Positions 8,455 to 16,920 of a DNA stretch of 64,000 nt are shown here, in pieces. Source of the stretch: Nonomuraea purpurea (GTDB taxonomy: Bacteria > Actinomycetota > Actinomycetes > Streptosporangiales > Streptosporangiaceae). A model generated the notes under the pieces. It ran no database searches. It saw only the letters and a program-made list of their open reading frames with translations, and had not been told where the DNA came from. The DNA lies in assembly GCF_042650645.1 (NCBI RefSeq), contig NZ_JBHSBI010000002.1, forward strand, positions 482,841-546,840. The letters run 5' to 3'. How positions within the stretch are numbered: the first letter of the stretch is position 1; the number at the start of each line of letters is the position of its first letter. Position numbers and translations under genes: made by a program.

Positions 8455-9963
8455 TCACCGGTAGTAGTCGTGCGGGTAGTCCTGCTGCTCGGGAGCCCGC
8501 CGACGGCGGCCGCCGCCGGTGCCCTGGGGGTTCTCGCCGTGGCCGGGCCAGTTGCCCGCCACGCCGCCGCCCGACGGCGGCTCCGGCCAGCCGGCCACCG
8601 TGGTGATGTCGCCCGTCTCGTACGCGAACGGGGTCTGCGGCGGCGGAGCCGAGGCCGACAGCACGTCGTCGTAGGACGACGACGAGACCGCCCTGCCCGG
8701 CACGGTCGGGGTGCCGGTGGCGGGGGAGGGGCCGGTGAGCGGGTCGGTGTCGTCGGCCACGGCCCAGCCCGAGCGCACCTCGTAGGAGGCGGGGTAGGAC
8801 GGGTTCGCGGCGGGCTGGTCGAACGCCGGCCAGGAGGTGCCCGAGCCGTAGGAGGCGGCGGGGGCGTCGTCGAGGATGTCCGGCGGCGTGGGCCAGGCGG
8901 GCGACGCGGCCGCCGCCGCGGGCGGGTTGGTCCAGGTGGTCTCGAGCGGGTCGCCTGTGCCGCCGTACGCGGGGAACGGGTCGCTCGTGGGGGCGCCGTG
9001 GATCGGCGCGGGCGCGGCGGGGAAAGAGCCGCTGGAGACGGGGCTGGCGGCGGGGAACGAACCGCTGCTGTTCGCCGCGGGGAAGCCGCCGGTGCCGGTC
9101 GCGTGCGTGCCCGTGCCCGTGGAGGACTGGAAGGAGGAGGCGGGGCCGTTGCCCGACGCGGCGAAGGGGGAGGCGCTGCCGTTGGACGACGGCACGGGGT
9201 CGGGGCGCGGCGCGGGTGCCGGCTGGGCGCCCGCGCCCAGGATGCTCATCACGTCGCCCGTGGGGGCCGCGAACGTCATGGTGCGCTGGTCGGCCATCTC
9301 GGACTGCGGCGCAGCGGCGCGCTTGGCGGGTTCGACCAGGTCGGCGAGGTTGGCGGCCTGGGCGGGAACCTGCCGCTGCGGCAGGGGGGCCTGCACGGTG
9401 GTGGCGTTGGGGTCGGCGGAGGCGGCGGCCGGCTTGGGCTTGGCGCGGCGCTCGCCGCGGCGCTCAGAGGGCCGCTCGGCGGGGCGCTCACCGCGGCGCT
9501 CGGAAGGCCTTTCCGAGGGGCGTTCAGCGGGCCTTTCGGCGGCGGGACGTTCGCGCTCGACGGGGCGGGAGGCGCCCTTCCTGGCCGCGACGGTGCCACC
9601 CGCACCGAAACCGCCCTCTTCCGCATCGCTACGGAGATTGGCCCAGAACTCCTCGTCGTCATCGTCGCTGGACGGGTTGCCCCACTCGTCGACGCCACGC
9701 CTGCCACGCTGGCCGGTACGCACCGGTTTCGGCTTGGCCTCGCCGATAGGGCTGAAGTCGGGGCTGAAATTATTCATCCGCGGCTCGTGCGCGGCGAACT
9801 GGTCGGTGGAGCGCGTCTGAGTCTTCTCCTCCTTCTCGGCCATCTCCTTCAGCCGTTCCGGAGGGAGAGAGCTCTCCCGACGGTTCATGGAACGCATGCC
9901 CAGTGCCACGACGACGAGCACGAGGAGCACGACGGCGACCAAACTCACGATAACCGCAGTCAT
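8455..9963 (-). CDS. Single-pass membrane protein with long low-complexity tail
   Basis: 502 residues. An N-terminal hydrophobic helix (about 4-24, no signal cleavage site) is followed by a charged segment (about 25-130) with an SSDDDDEEFW patch. Then comes an Arg/Glu/Pro repeat run (ERPAERPSER units, about 135-180) and a Ser/Gly/Pro/Ala-rich tail. I do not recognise a domain. The topology (anchor plus disordered cytoplasmic tail) resembles actinobacterial scaffold or envelope proteins, but no function is claimed. The repeats keep several other frames open, so those readings should be ignored. Confidence 0.7.
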   Translation of the reverse strand: MTAVIVSLVAVVLLVLVVVALGMRSMNRRESSLPPERLKEMAEKEEKTQTRSTDQFAAHEPRMNNFSPDFSPIGEAKPKPVRTGQRGRRGVDEWGNPSSDDDDEEFWANLRSDAEEGGFGAGGTVAARKGASRPVERERPAAERPAERPSERPSERRGERPAERPSERRGERRAKPKPAAASADPNATTVQAPLPQRQVPAQAANLADLVEPAKRAAAPQSEMADQRTMTFAAPTGDVMSILGAGAQPAPAPRPDPVPSSNGSASPFAASGNGPASSFQSSTGTGTHATGTGGFPAANSSGSFPAASPVSSGSFPAAPAPIHGAPTSDPFPAYGGTGDPLETTWTNPPAAAAASPAWPTPPDILDDAPAASYGSGTSWPAFDQPAANPSYPASYEVRSGWAVADDTDPLTGPSPATGTPTVPGRAVSSSSYDDVLSASAPPPQTPFAYETGDITTVAGWPEPPSGGGVAGNWPGHGENPQGTGGGRRRRAPEQQDYPHDYYR

Positions 9964-10147
9964 TGCACCACCCTCAAAGCCATGGCCTCCCTTCGGCGCT
10001 GGTGAGATCGCGCGGCCATCGACGCGACCTGCCCCCCTTGATCACCAGTACCTAACGATTGGATCTGATTGTGTCTGACCACTATGAGAGTTGTCACACC
10101 CTACGTGAAGAATAGGTACACCGGTACTGTCTGGCGTGTCCGTCTCA

Positions 10148-10714
10148 TCACTGGATGTCGACCGTCAGACGGCCGCGGGCTATGGTCTGGTCCGCGATCT
10201 GTTTCAGGGTCTCAGAGAGAGTAGCGCCCTTCTGGACGACGACCTTGCCTCTCAACGTATAGACGGTGAAGCGGTAGTTGCCCGGACTACAAGGGGGCTC
10301 GTAGCCCGCCTTCCCGCTGGTCACCTGCGCCTGACCGGCCCCCGTCGGAGGGTCGGCGGCGGCGTTGGGACCCAGCTCGGTCGTGGTCGCGGGGATGTTG
10401 TAGATCACCCAGTTCACGGCCGATTCGGATGCTGTATGTGAATCGACCACGATCGCGATCGACTTCGCCTCGGACAGCGGCGCACTCGACCAGCGCAGAG
10501 GCGGACTGCCCTGGTCTCCCTTGCAGGAGTAGTCGTTCGGCAGCGGCTTGCCGTCGCGCAACTCCGGGCTCGAGACGTTGATCTCCGCGATGTCCATGGC
10601 TTCGGACCTTCCGAAGAGGCTGCCGCAACCCGACAGTGCGAATGCGACAGCCATCACCGTCGTCACACTGACGGTGATGCGTCGCACGCGTGATGCCGTG
10701 TTACACAGCCCCAT
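10148..10714 (-). CDS. YbhB/YbcL-type PEBP lipoprotein
   Basis: 188 residues. The signal peptide ends in the lipobox ALSGC (Cys30), so the protein should be lipidated and held outside the membrane. The rest matches the phosphatidylethanolamine-binding/Raf-kinase-inhibitor-like fold: DYSCKGDQGSPPLRWS, SIAIVVDSHTA, NWVIYNIPA and YRFTVYTLRG. The bacterial family binds small anionic ligands and has no agreed role. It is a single gene with no obvious operon partner. Confidence 0.88.
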   Translation of the reverse strand: MGLCNTASRVRRITVSVTTVMAVAFALSGCGSLFGRSEAMDIAEINVSSPELRDGKPLPNDYSCKGDQGSPPLRWSSAPLSEAKSIAIVVDSHTASESAVNWVIYNIPATTTELGPNAAADPPTGAGQAQVTSGKAGYEPPCSPGNYRFTVYTLRGKVVVQKGATLSETLKQIADQTIARGRLTVDIQ

Positions 10715-11341
10715 GCCGGACGATGCTACGCGGCCTTCGGCGGTGCGCAGACCGTTTCTCGATGGTCGGTGGCCGGTAAAGGATCCGAAACCGGCCAGAA
10801 TCCTGGCATCTGGCGAGTGACGTTGGACACACGCGCGGCACTCCCCGATCTCCGCGAACCCGAATCGGGACGTATCGAGGGGCCCTTTCCGGCCTGCTGG
10901 TTCGATGCGGTGGGACGGGGAGCGAGATCTCGTGCGACCCCCGACAAAACGGACATCATTTTCGGTCCCCCCGGGCCACGAAAACCAGGCGTGCCGGATT
11001 GAGGGTTGGGGGCCTGCCGCGTCGGCGCTTCTTCGCGACCCCGGCGACCTGGGCCGGCGGGGCTGGGAACACGCGTAGGTCGCGCGGGTCTTGAAGGGCG
11101 CGGACGGCGGCTGCCACGTTGCGTGAGGCGTACGCGCTGTGGTGCGGTCCTGCGCTGGCCGAGCCTGGCTGGCACGAACGCGGCGCCGCCGACGTGGCCA
11201 AGCTCGACAGCCTGCGGCCGGCCGCCACCGAGCATGGCACCAGGGCCGAAGCGTCCGGCGGCAGACACGCCGGAACGTCCGGCGGATCTTTACCGCCTCG
11301 CCCGCAGATCACCTTTCGTCCGCTAGCCCTAAGCTGGGCTT
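10715..11341. other. 627-base region without an intact gene
   Basis: No frame on either strand looks like an intact gene; the longer ones have poor composition and no ribosome sites. The only recognisable content is a decayed BTAD-like segment at 11095-11235. The last 100 bases before 11342 probably hold the promoter of the PH-domain genes. Confidence 0.6.
11095..11235 (+). pseudogene. Remnant of a SARP/BTAD transcriptional activator domain
   Basis: The frame reads ARTAAATLREAYALWCGPALAEPG and then a helical stretch ending AKLDSLRPAATEHG. This is close to the bacterial transcriptional activation domain of SARP/AfsR regulators, whose hallmark is LREALALWRGPAL followed by an arginine and leucine-rich helix. 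It is closed by a TGA just upstream (11092-11094) and loses similarity after about 45 residues. The HTH and the rest of BTAD are missing, so it is a fossil fragment. Confidence 0.5.
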
Positions 11342-11863
11342 GTGACGTCAACAGGCCCGCTGCGCGATCCGGCGAACCGCGTCTCGCCCAAGGCGGTTCG
11401 CCTGTGGCTGCTGGAGTCGCTGGTCGCGTTCGTTTTCTTCTTGGGCGGCTCGCTGCTGGTAGCCCGATGGGTCGGCGGGAGCGGGTGGTCGTGGGTGCCC
11501 GGCTGGTTCGCCGGCAACTCGTGGCTGCTGCCTGCCGCCGTCGTGCTGCTGATCCTGCCCGGCCTGGCGGTGGAGCCGTTCGTACGCTACGCCGTGCACC
11601 GCTGGGAGCTTTCAGGTGACGTCGTCTACGCCCGGTCGGGGTTCCTGACCAGGGAGTGGGTGTTCGTGCCTGTGAGCCGCATCCAGACGGTCGACAAGGG
11701 GCAAGGGTGGATGGAACGGATGCTCGGGCTGGCCACCCTCGAGATCCGCACCGCCTCGCACGCCGGGTCGTCGACGATCAAGGGACTTGATTACAAGGTT
11801 GCGGCGGGTCTGGCCGAACAACTGGCACATCGGGCCCAACAGCTCAGGGACGACGCCACATGA
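11342..11863 (+). CDS. PH domain-containing membrane protein (YdbS/bPH_2-like)
   Basis: 173 residues. Two membrane helices (about 25-48 and 60-80) are followed by one bacterial PH (bPH_2, formerly DUF304) domain at about 95-165 with the family core VFVPVSRIQTVD and LATLEIRTAS. The GTG start at 11342 is the only reasonable one. It is followed 58 bases later by a larger protein carrying the same domain, a pairing seen in many Gram-positive genomes (YdbS/YdbT). In Bacillus this pair affects resistance to certain bacteriocins; the role here is unknown. Confidence 0.88.
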   Translation: MTSTGPLRDPANRVSPKAVRLWLLESLVAFVFFLGGSLLVARWVGGSGWSWVPGWFAGNSWLLPAAVVLLILPGLAVEPFVRYAVHRWELSGDVVYARSGFLTREWVFVPVSRIQTVDKGQGWMERMLGLATLEIRTASHAGSSTIKGLDYKVAAGLAEQLAHRAQQLRDDAT

Positions 11864-11921
11864 CCGAGCTTGTCGAGGTCATCAATAAGCAAGGAATCAT
11901 GAGGCCGACGAGGGAGGCCGC

Positions 11922-13676
11922 ATGACCGAGCCCCGGCCATTCGAGCACGCCCCACGGCCCGGCGATCTCCCGGCCAGTTCGGCGGAGGACGGTTCGCCTG
12001 GAGACGGCCGTTCGTCGCAGGGCGGTTTGCCTGGGGGTCGTCCTTCTGGGAGCGATGCTTCGCCGGGCAGCCCGCCACCGCCTCCCGAATCCGGGGGTGC
12101 GGAGTCGTTCGGGCAGGGGAGCGTCCCGCCTGGGGGTGGGGAGTCGTTCGGGGGCGGCGGTGTGGCGCCGGCTTCCGGTGACGGAGGGTGGCTGCCCCGA
12201 CCTCGGGTGCCGTTGCGGTTGAGTCCGAAGGTGCTGCTCATCGACCCCGTACGCATGCTGCCCTCCCTCCTCCTCCCCCTCGTGGGCGTGCTCTTCGTGG
12301 GCGGGTTCTCGCCCAGGTCGTACGGCTGGGCGGCATTCGGCGTCGCGGGCACCGTGGTGTTCGCGATCATCAGGTGGTTCACGTTCACGTACGAGATCGT
12401 CGGCGACCGCCTGGAGACGAAACGGTCGTTGATCAGCAGATCCGTCCGGACCATCCCGTTGGAGCGGATCCGCGGGGTCGACGTGTCGACGCCGCCCATG
12501 CACCGGCTGCTCGGCCTGGCCGTACTCAAGATCGACACGGGCGCGAGCGGCGGCGACGAGGAGGCCGAGCTCGACGGGGTCACGCTGGAGGAGGCCGAAC
12601 GACTCAAATCAGTGCTTCTGCGGCGTGCAGGCAGGGTAGACGCGACAGAGGCGCACGTACCGGATGCGACGGTCTCCACACCTCAAGAGCGGCCGATCTT
12701 CGCTGTGCCCCGCAAATGGCTCCTGTACGGCCCGCTTTCGGGCGCGTACCTCCTCACCCCGTTCGCCCTCGCAGGCGGTGCCATCGGGCTGGTGTTCCAG
12801 TGGGGGGACAATCTGGGCTTCGGCCGGCGCGCCGCCTGGACCCTCGGCGAATGGCTCTGGGAGCACCCGTACCTCCTGCTGGCCTTCGTCCTGCTGCTCG
12901 TGTTGGCGATGCCGTTCGTGGGCGGGCTCATGTACGCGGTCTTCAACTGGGACTTCGTGCTCAAGCGGCGCGACGGTTACCTGGTGGCCGAGCGAGGGCT
13001 GATCAACCGGCGCAGCGTGTCGCTGGAGTCACAGCGGGTACGCGGCTACGAGATTGTGGACGCCCTCGTCGAGCGGTGGGCCGGAGTCGTCCGCGTCTGG
13101 GCCATCGTGACCGGGCTCGGCGATTCGCAGACGCGCGGCCAGCTCCTGCCGGACGTCCCCCGTGACGTGGCCGTCCAGGTCACCGGCGAAGCGATCGGCC
13201 CGTACCGTGCCGCACTCCGTCCTCACCCGCCGGTGGCGCGCAACCGCCGCCTGTTCCGCGCTGTGTTCCCCTGGCTGCTGCTCGCCGCCCTGAGCGGGCT
13301 GGCGCTCTGGGCGACGGGGATCACGGCGTGGTGGCTGCTGGTGCCGTCGCTGATCCTGGCCGGGGCCGGGGTGCCGCTCGGGCTCGATCGCTACGCCTCG
13401 CTCGGTCACGGCTACGACGGGGTGCGGCTGGCGGTGCGGTCCGGGTCGCTGCGGCGTTCCCAGGCCGTGATCGAACGCCGGGCCGTGGTGGGGTGGCGAC
13501 TGCGCCAGACGTGGTTCCAGCGGCGGGCCGGGGTGTTGACGTTGATCGCCGGCGTGGGGGCCGGCAAGGGGGGTTACTCGGCGCTCGACGTGTCCGTGGC
13601 CCAGGGGGCGGAGTTCCCGGCCGAGGTGACGCCGGAATGGCTCGCCCCCTTCCTCGCCCAGCCGCCCGCCGATTGA
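11922..13676 (+). CDS. PH domain-containing membrane protein with repeated bPH_2 domains (YdbT-like)
   Basis: 584 residues. A Gly/Ser/Pro-rich disordered N-terminus (about 1-85) precedes pairs of membrane helices alternating with bPH_2 domains. The first domain centres on the stretch TIPLERIRGVDVS (about 167-180), the second on VSLESQRVRGYEI and the third near the end (GVRLAVRSGSLRR). The start ATG at 11922 has GAGGGAGG just upstream. It is the downstream partner of the single-domain gene at 11342 and is probably cotranscribed with it. Confidence 0.88.
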   Translation: MTEPRPFEHAPRPGDLPASSAEDGSPGDGRSSQGGLPGGRPSGSDASPGSPPPPPESGGAESFGQGSVPPGGGESFGGGGVAPASGDGGWLPRPRVPLRLSPKVLLIDPVRMLPSLLLPLVGVLFVGGFSPRSYGWAAFGVAGTVVFAIIRWFTFTYEIVGDRLETKRSLISRSVRTIPLERIRGVDVSTPPMHRLLGLAVLKIDTGASGGDEEAELDGVTLEEAERLKSVLLRRAGRVDATEAHVPDATVSTPQERPIFAVPRKWLLYGPLSGAYLLTPFALAGGAIGLVFQWGDNLGFGRRAAWTLGEWLWEHPYLLLAFVLLLVLAMPFVGGLMYAVFNWDFVLKRRDGYLVAERGLINRRSVSLESQRVRGYEIVDALVERWAGVVRVWAIVTGLGDSQTRGQLLPDVPRDVAVQVTGEAIGPYRAALRPHPPVARNRRLFRAVFPWLLLAALSGLALWATGITAWWLLVPSLILAGAGVPLGLDRYASLGHGYDGVRLAVRSGSLRRSQAVIERRAVVGWRLRQTWFQRRAGVLTLIAGVGAGKGGYSALDVSVAQGAEFPAEVTPEWLAPFLAQPPAD

Positions 13677-13859
13677 GCCGCGTGGTTTGAGGACACCCGA
13701 ACGAGGCGGGTGGGCGGCACCCGGTGCGGTCCTGGCGGTGCGTGATCGCGCGCGTGGTGGACCGTGGCGCTGGGGGAGGGCGCAGGGCGGGGGGTGGAGG
13801 GGTTGCCTGGCGCTGGGTTTGGTGCGGTATCGGGCGTTGGTGGTTGTGTGGCTCCTGGG

Positions 13860-16760
13860 TCAGTCCTGGCGGCGCGCGCCGAACATGATCTCGTCCCAGC
13901 TCGGGACCGAGGCGCGGCGGCCCCTTGCGTTCTTGCGAGGCTTGGGCTTGGGCGCCGGAGGCTTGGTCTCCTTGGCGGGCGGTTCCGGCTTGGGCTGCGG
14001 CTTCGGCTCGGCGGGGCGGGGCGCGCTGTCACGCTCCTGCTCGTCGGCCGGTGCCGGGGCCTGGGCGGGCTTCTCCTTCGACGGCTCTTCGGAAGAGGGG
14101 GCCTTCGCCGCGACTTCTTCCGCCTTGGTTGTGCTGGTTCGGTCTGCGGGCTCCGGCGTCTTGGGCTGCGGCGCGACGGTGTCCGCCGTGTCCCGCTGAG
14201 CTCGGGTGGCGGACTCGGCCTGGGGCTCGGGCCGCCCGTCTGCTGCGGTGGCCTGCGGTGCCGCGGTGGTTTCCGCGGGCGCAGGTGTCACGGTGGTCGA
14301 CGGTGCCGGAGCCGGGCTCGTGGCATCCGCCGGCGCGACGGTGGCCGCCTCCGGGGCCGCGGCGTCCGCGGGCATGCTCGGCTCGGCAGCCGACTGCGTG
14401 TTGTCGGCGGTCCCCTCAGCGCCGGCAACCGTCGACCCCGCGTCGGCGGTGGTGGGTTGCGCGGCGGCTGGCCGCGCGGTCGCGGCGGGCTGGTCGGCCG
14501 GGGTCGGCTGCGCGACCGCGTTCGGCTGCCCAGCCGGGGTCGGCTGCGCGACCGTGCTCGGCTGAGCGGACGAGGTCGCCTCGTCGGACGAGGTCGGCTG
14601 GTCGGCTGCGCTCGGCTGGGCAGCCGGGGCCGTCTGAGCGGACTCGGTCGGCTCGGCAGGCGGGGTGACCGGCTCCGCGGGTGCGGCCGTCTGGGCAGCG
14701 GCGGGTGCCGACTGCACAGGCGTGGTCGCGGCCTTGGTGGGCGGCTCTGCGGGCGCGGTCGGCTGGCTGTCCGGGGCGCTGGTGCTGGTCGGCTGCGGCG
14801 ACGGGGCGGCGGTGTCCGTTGGCTGGGACGACTGGGCGGTGGTGTCCGTCGGCTGGGTGGACGGCTCGTTGGTCCCGGTCGCTTGGGCGGCTGGCTCGGC
14901 GGCGCCGACTGGCTGGGCGGATGCCTCACCGGTGCTGGCCGGTTGGGCGGACGGTCCGGCGGGGTTGACCGGCTCGGTGGCGTTGACCGGCTGGGTGGAT
15001 GCTTCGCTGGTGCTGGCCGGTTGGGTGGGCGGTGCGGCGGGGTTGACCGGCTCAGTGATGTTGGCCTGCTGAGCGGGCGACCCCGTGACCCCGGTCTGCT
15101 GAGCGGGCGGCCCAGTGACGTCGGCCTGTTGCGTGGGTGGCTCGACGGTGCCGATCGACTGGGTGGCCGGGTCGGTGGTCGTGGCCGGTGTGGTTTGCGC
15201 GGCAGGAGTGGGTTGTGCCGGTGTGTCCGTGGCGGACTGCGGCTGCTCGGAGGGCTCCTCGGCCGCGGGGCGAGCGGACGTGGGGGAGCCCGAAGGCGGC
15301 TGGGCCGCAGGGGCGTAAATGGAGTCCGTGTCGCGTTCGGTCGAGCGGCCCGAGCCGAAGTCGGGCAGCCACGGCGAAGGCCCGCCGCGGCGGGACGTGG
15401 TGTCGCCAGGGCGGGCATAGCCGGTCTCGCGGGCCGGAGGCTCTTGGCGGAAGGCGTCACGTGCCGGAGGCTCGGGACGGAACGGGTCGTGTGACGGGGG
15501 TTCCTGGCGCAGGCCGGTCTCCCGGCCCGTGTCCTGACGGAGGCCGGTTTCCCTGCCGGTGTCCTGGCGCAGGCCGGTTGCCCTGTCGGCGTCCCCGCGA
15601 GCACCCGCGGTCCTGTCGGCGTCCTGCCGCAGGCCCGCCGCCCCCGCGTCGGAGACGCGGTAGCCGGTGTCGGTGCCCGGGACACGGTGGCCGGTGCCAG
15701 TGTCGAGGGTGCGGCGGTCGGTGGCGGGGAGACGGTGGCCGGTGTCGGCTCCGGTATCCGGGATGCGGTGGCCGGTGTCGGTGTCCGGAAGACGGTGGCC
15801 GGTCGTGGTGTCGGGGAGACGGTGGCCGGTCGTGGTGTCCGGGGTGCGGCGGTCGGTGCCGGTGGCGGTGTCCGGGAGGCGGTGGCCCGTGTCAGGGGTG
15901 TGGGGGCCGGTGCCGGGGAGGCGGTGGCCCGGGTCATGGGCTGAGGCGGTGTCCTGGGAGAGGCCGCCGTCACGCGTGCCGGCGCCCCGATCGAAGGCGG
16001 TCTCACGGGAAGGCGTGTCGGCCCCCCGCGTGTAGGCCGGCTCGGAAGGCCAGCCGACGGCAGGCTCCTCCGGCTCGCGCCGCGCGGAGGGGACGGACGA
16101 CAGCGGCGGCACCGGCTGCAGCTTGGCGACGCGCGGCGCGAACGGCGTGACCGTGGTGTCCTCCACCACGGCGGGCTCGGGGTCGAAGTCGGCGGCGGAC
16201 AGGCGCATGGCCTCGTCGTCGTGGGGTGTCACGTGGCGCTTGCGCGGGTCGAAGAGCCACTCGGCGTGGCGCGTGTGACCGTTCCAGACGTAGCCGAGCT
16301 TGACCCGCCACAGCCCGTCGTCGCGCTTGGCGGAGTCCCAGTCGATCTCGTCGGTGGGCACGCCGCGCCTGGTCAGCCGCTCGGCGACGAGGTCGCCGAG
16401 GGTGGGCCCAGGGGCGGACTCTCCCGGCATGCGCACGGCGACCCGCTGCGCCTGCTGGGCGACGTACTCCCGCTCCTGCAGCACGGGCCCCTCGAACCAG
16501 CGGACGCGCTCGACCGGGATCCCGGCGGTCGCGGCGATCTCCTCCGCCGTCTCACCGGCGCGGATGCGGGCCTGGATCTCCTTGGGGCGCAACGGACTCT
16601 CCACTTCGATCTCGTACTGACCGAGACGGGAGAAGTTGCCGCGGACGGCAGCACGGAGCCGGTCGTCCACGGGAAGCGTGAAGCGCGTACCTCGTCCGGC
16701 AGTAGCCAGCACGAGATAAGTGCCGTCCTCACTCACCGCGACGAGTCGGAGCTCCTGCAT
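13860..16760 (-). CDS. sepH: Cell division protein SepH (DUF3071), unusually long
   Basis: SepH binds FtsZ and promotes Z-ring assembly in sporulating actinobacteria. I start it at the ATG of MQELRLVAVSEDG (16760). The DUF3071 domain spans about 1-170 and includes the helix-turn-helix-like AEEIAATAGIPVERVRW. The conserved C-terminal motif VPSWDEIMFG closes the protein near residue 957, which proves the frame is kept through the middle. At 966 residues it is nearly three times the size I know for Streptomyces SepH. The extra length is low-complexity repeats: GHRLPDT-type (about 273-370), TGLRQDTG-type (about 373-427) and a Gln/Pro/Thr/Ala region (about 507-793). A CRP-like site lies upstream at 16887. 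Confidence 0.93.
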   Translation of the reverse strand: MQELRLVAVSEDGTYLVLATAGRGTRFTLPVDDRLRAAVRGNFSRLGQYEIEVESPLRPKEIQARIRAGETAEEIAATAGIPVERVRWFEGPVLQEREYVAQQAQRVAVRMPGESAPGPTLGDLVAERLTRRGVPTDEIDWDSAKRDDGLWRVKLGYVWNGHTRHAEWLFDPRKRHVTPHDDEAMRLSAADFDPEPAVVEDTTVTPFAPRVAKLQPVPPLSSVPSARREPEEPAVGWPSEPAYTRGADTPSRETAFDRGAGTRDGGLSQDTASAHDPGHRLPGTGPHTPDTGHRLPDTATGTDRRTPDTTTGHRLPDTTTGHRLPDTDTGHRIPDTGADTGHRLPATDRRTLDTGTGHRVPGTDTGYRVSDAGAAGLRQDADRTAGARGDADRATGLRQDTGRETGLRQDTGRETGLRQEPPSHDPFRPEPPARDAFRQEPPARETGYARPGDTTSRRGGPSPWLPDFGSGRSTERDTDSIYAPAAQPPSGSPTSARPAAEEPSEQPQSATDTPAQPTPAAQTTPATTTDPATQSIGTVEPPTQQADVTGPPAQQTGVTGSPAQQANITEPVNPAAPPTQPASTSEASTQPVNATEPVNPAGPSAQPASTGEASAQPVGAAEPAAQATGTNEPSTQPTDTTAQSSQPTDTAAPSPQPTSTSAPDSQPTAPAEPPTKAATTPVQSAPAAAQTAAPAEPVTPPAEPTESAQTAPAAQPSAADQPTSSDEATSSAQPSTVAQPTPAGQPNAVAQPTPADQPAATARPAAAQPTTADAGSTVAGAEGTADNTQSAAEPSMPADAAAPEAATVAPADATSPAPAPSTTVTPAPAETTAAPQATAADGRPEPQAESATRAQRDTADTVAPQPKTPEPADRTSTTKAEEVAAKAPSSEEPSKEKPAQAPAPADEQERDSAPRPAEPKPQPKPEPPAKETKPPAPKPKPRKNARGRRASVPSWDEIMFGARRQD
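15480..15940 (-). repeat. In-frame tandem repeats inside sepH
   Basis: Two adjoining arrays are visible. At about 15650-15940 there are imperfect 27-30-base units encoding TGHRLPDT/DRRTPDT variants, eight or more copies. At about 15480-15640 there are 30-base units encoding RETGLRQDTG. They are coding repeats with no spacers and no palindromic unit, so they are not CRISPR. They are likely to vary in number between strains. Confidence 0.8.
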
Positions 16761-16886
16761 GCGAGTCCCTTCGTCAGCGTCGCCATTCTTCCCCCGGACC
16801 CTTGAGTCTCTCGCGTGTGCCGGTTGCCTGCCAGCACCGTACCCGGCATGTCCGAACATCGCCTTCCTGGGATACTCCCGGGACGG

Positions 16887-16902
16887 TGTGACGCCGGTCA
16901 CA
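16887..16902. promoter_or_regulatory. CRP-like palindrome upstream of sepH
   Basis: TGTGACGCCGGTCACA is a perfect 16-base palindrome that fits TGTGA-N6-TCACA, the classical cAMP-receptor-protein site; actinobacterial Crp proteins bind the same core. It lies 127 bases upstream of the sepH start and 19 bases beyond the stop codon of the subtilase-like gene, so the sepH promoter is the likely target. Confidence 0.6.
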
Positions 16903-16920
16903 TTTGTCGAATCCATCCCT

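Noticed and set aside
6212..8606. Two 730-770-codon frames antisense to the SulP-carbonic anhydrase gene
   Set aside because: The minus-strand gene has intact zinc ligands and transporter helices; the plus-strand frames have shadow composition.
10726..11268. 180-codon minus-strand frame in the 10.7-11.3 kb gap
   Set aside because: Pro/Arg/Gly-rich without domain or ribosome site, and it runs antisense to the BTAD remnant.
13764..15494. Very long Arg/Gly-rich frame antisense to sepH
   Set aside because: It is a shadow of the repeat-rich, GC-rich sepH coding strand; sepH has conserved motifs at both ends and this frame has none.
15480..15960. Possible CRISPR or satellite array
   Set aside because: Units are in-frame protein-coding repeats without unique spacers or a palindromic repeat, and no cas genes are present.
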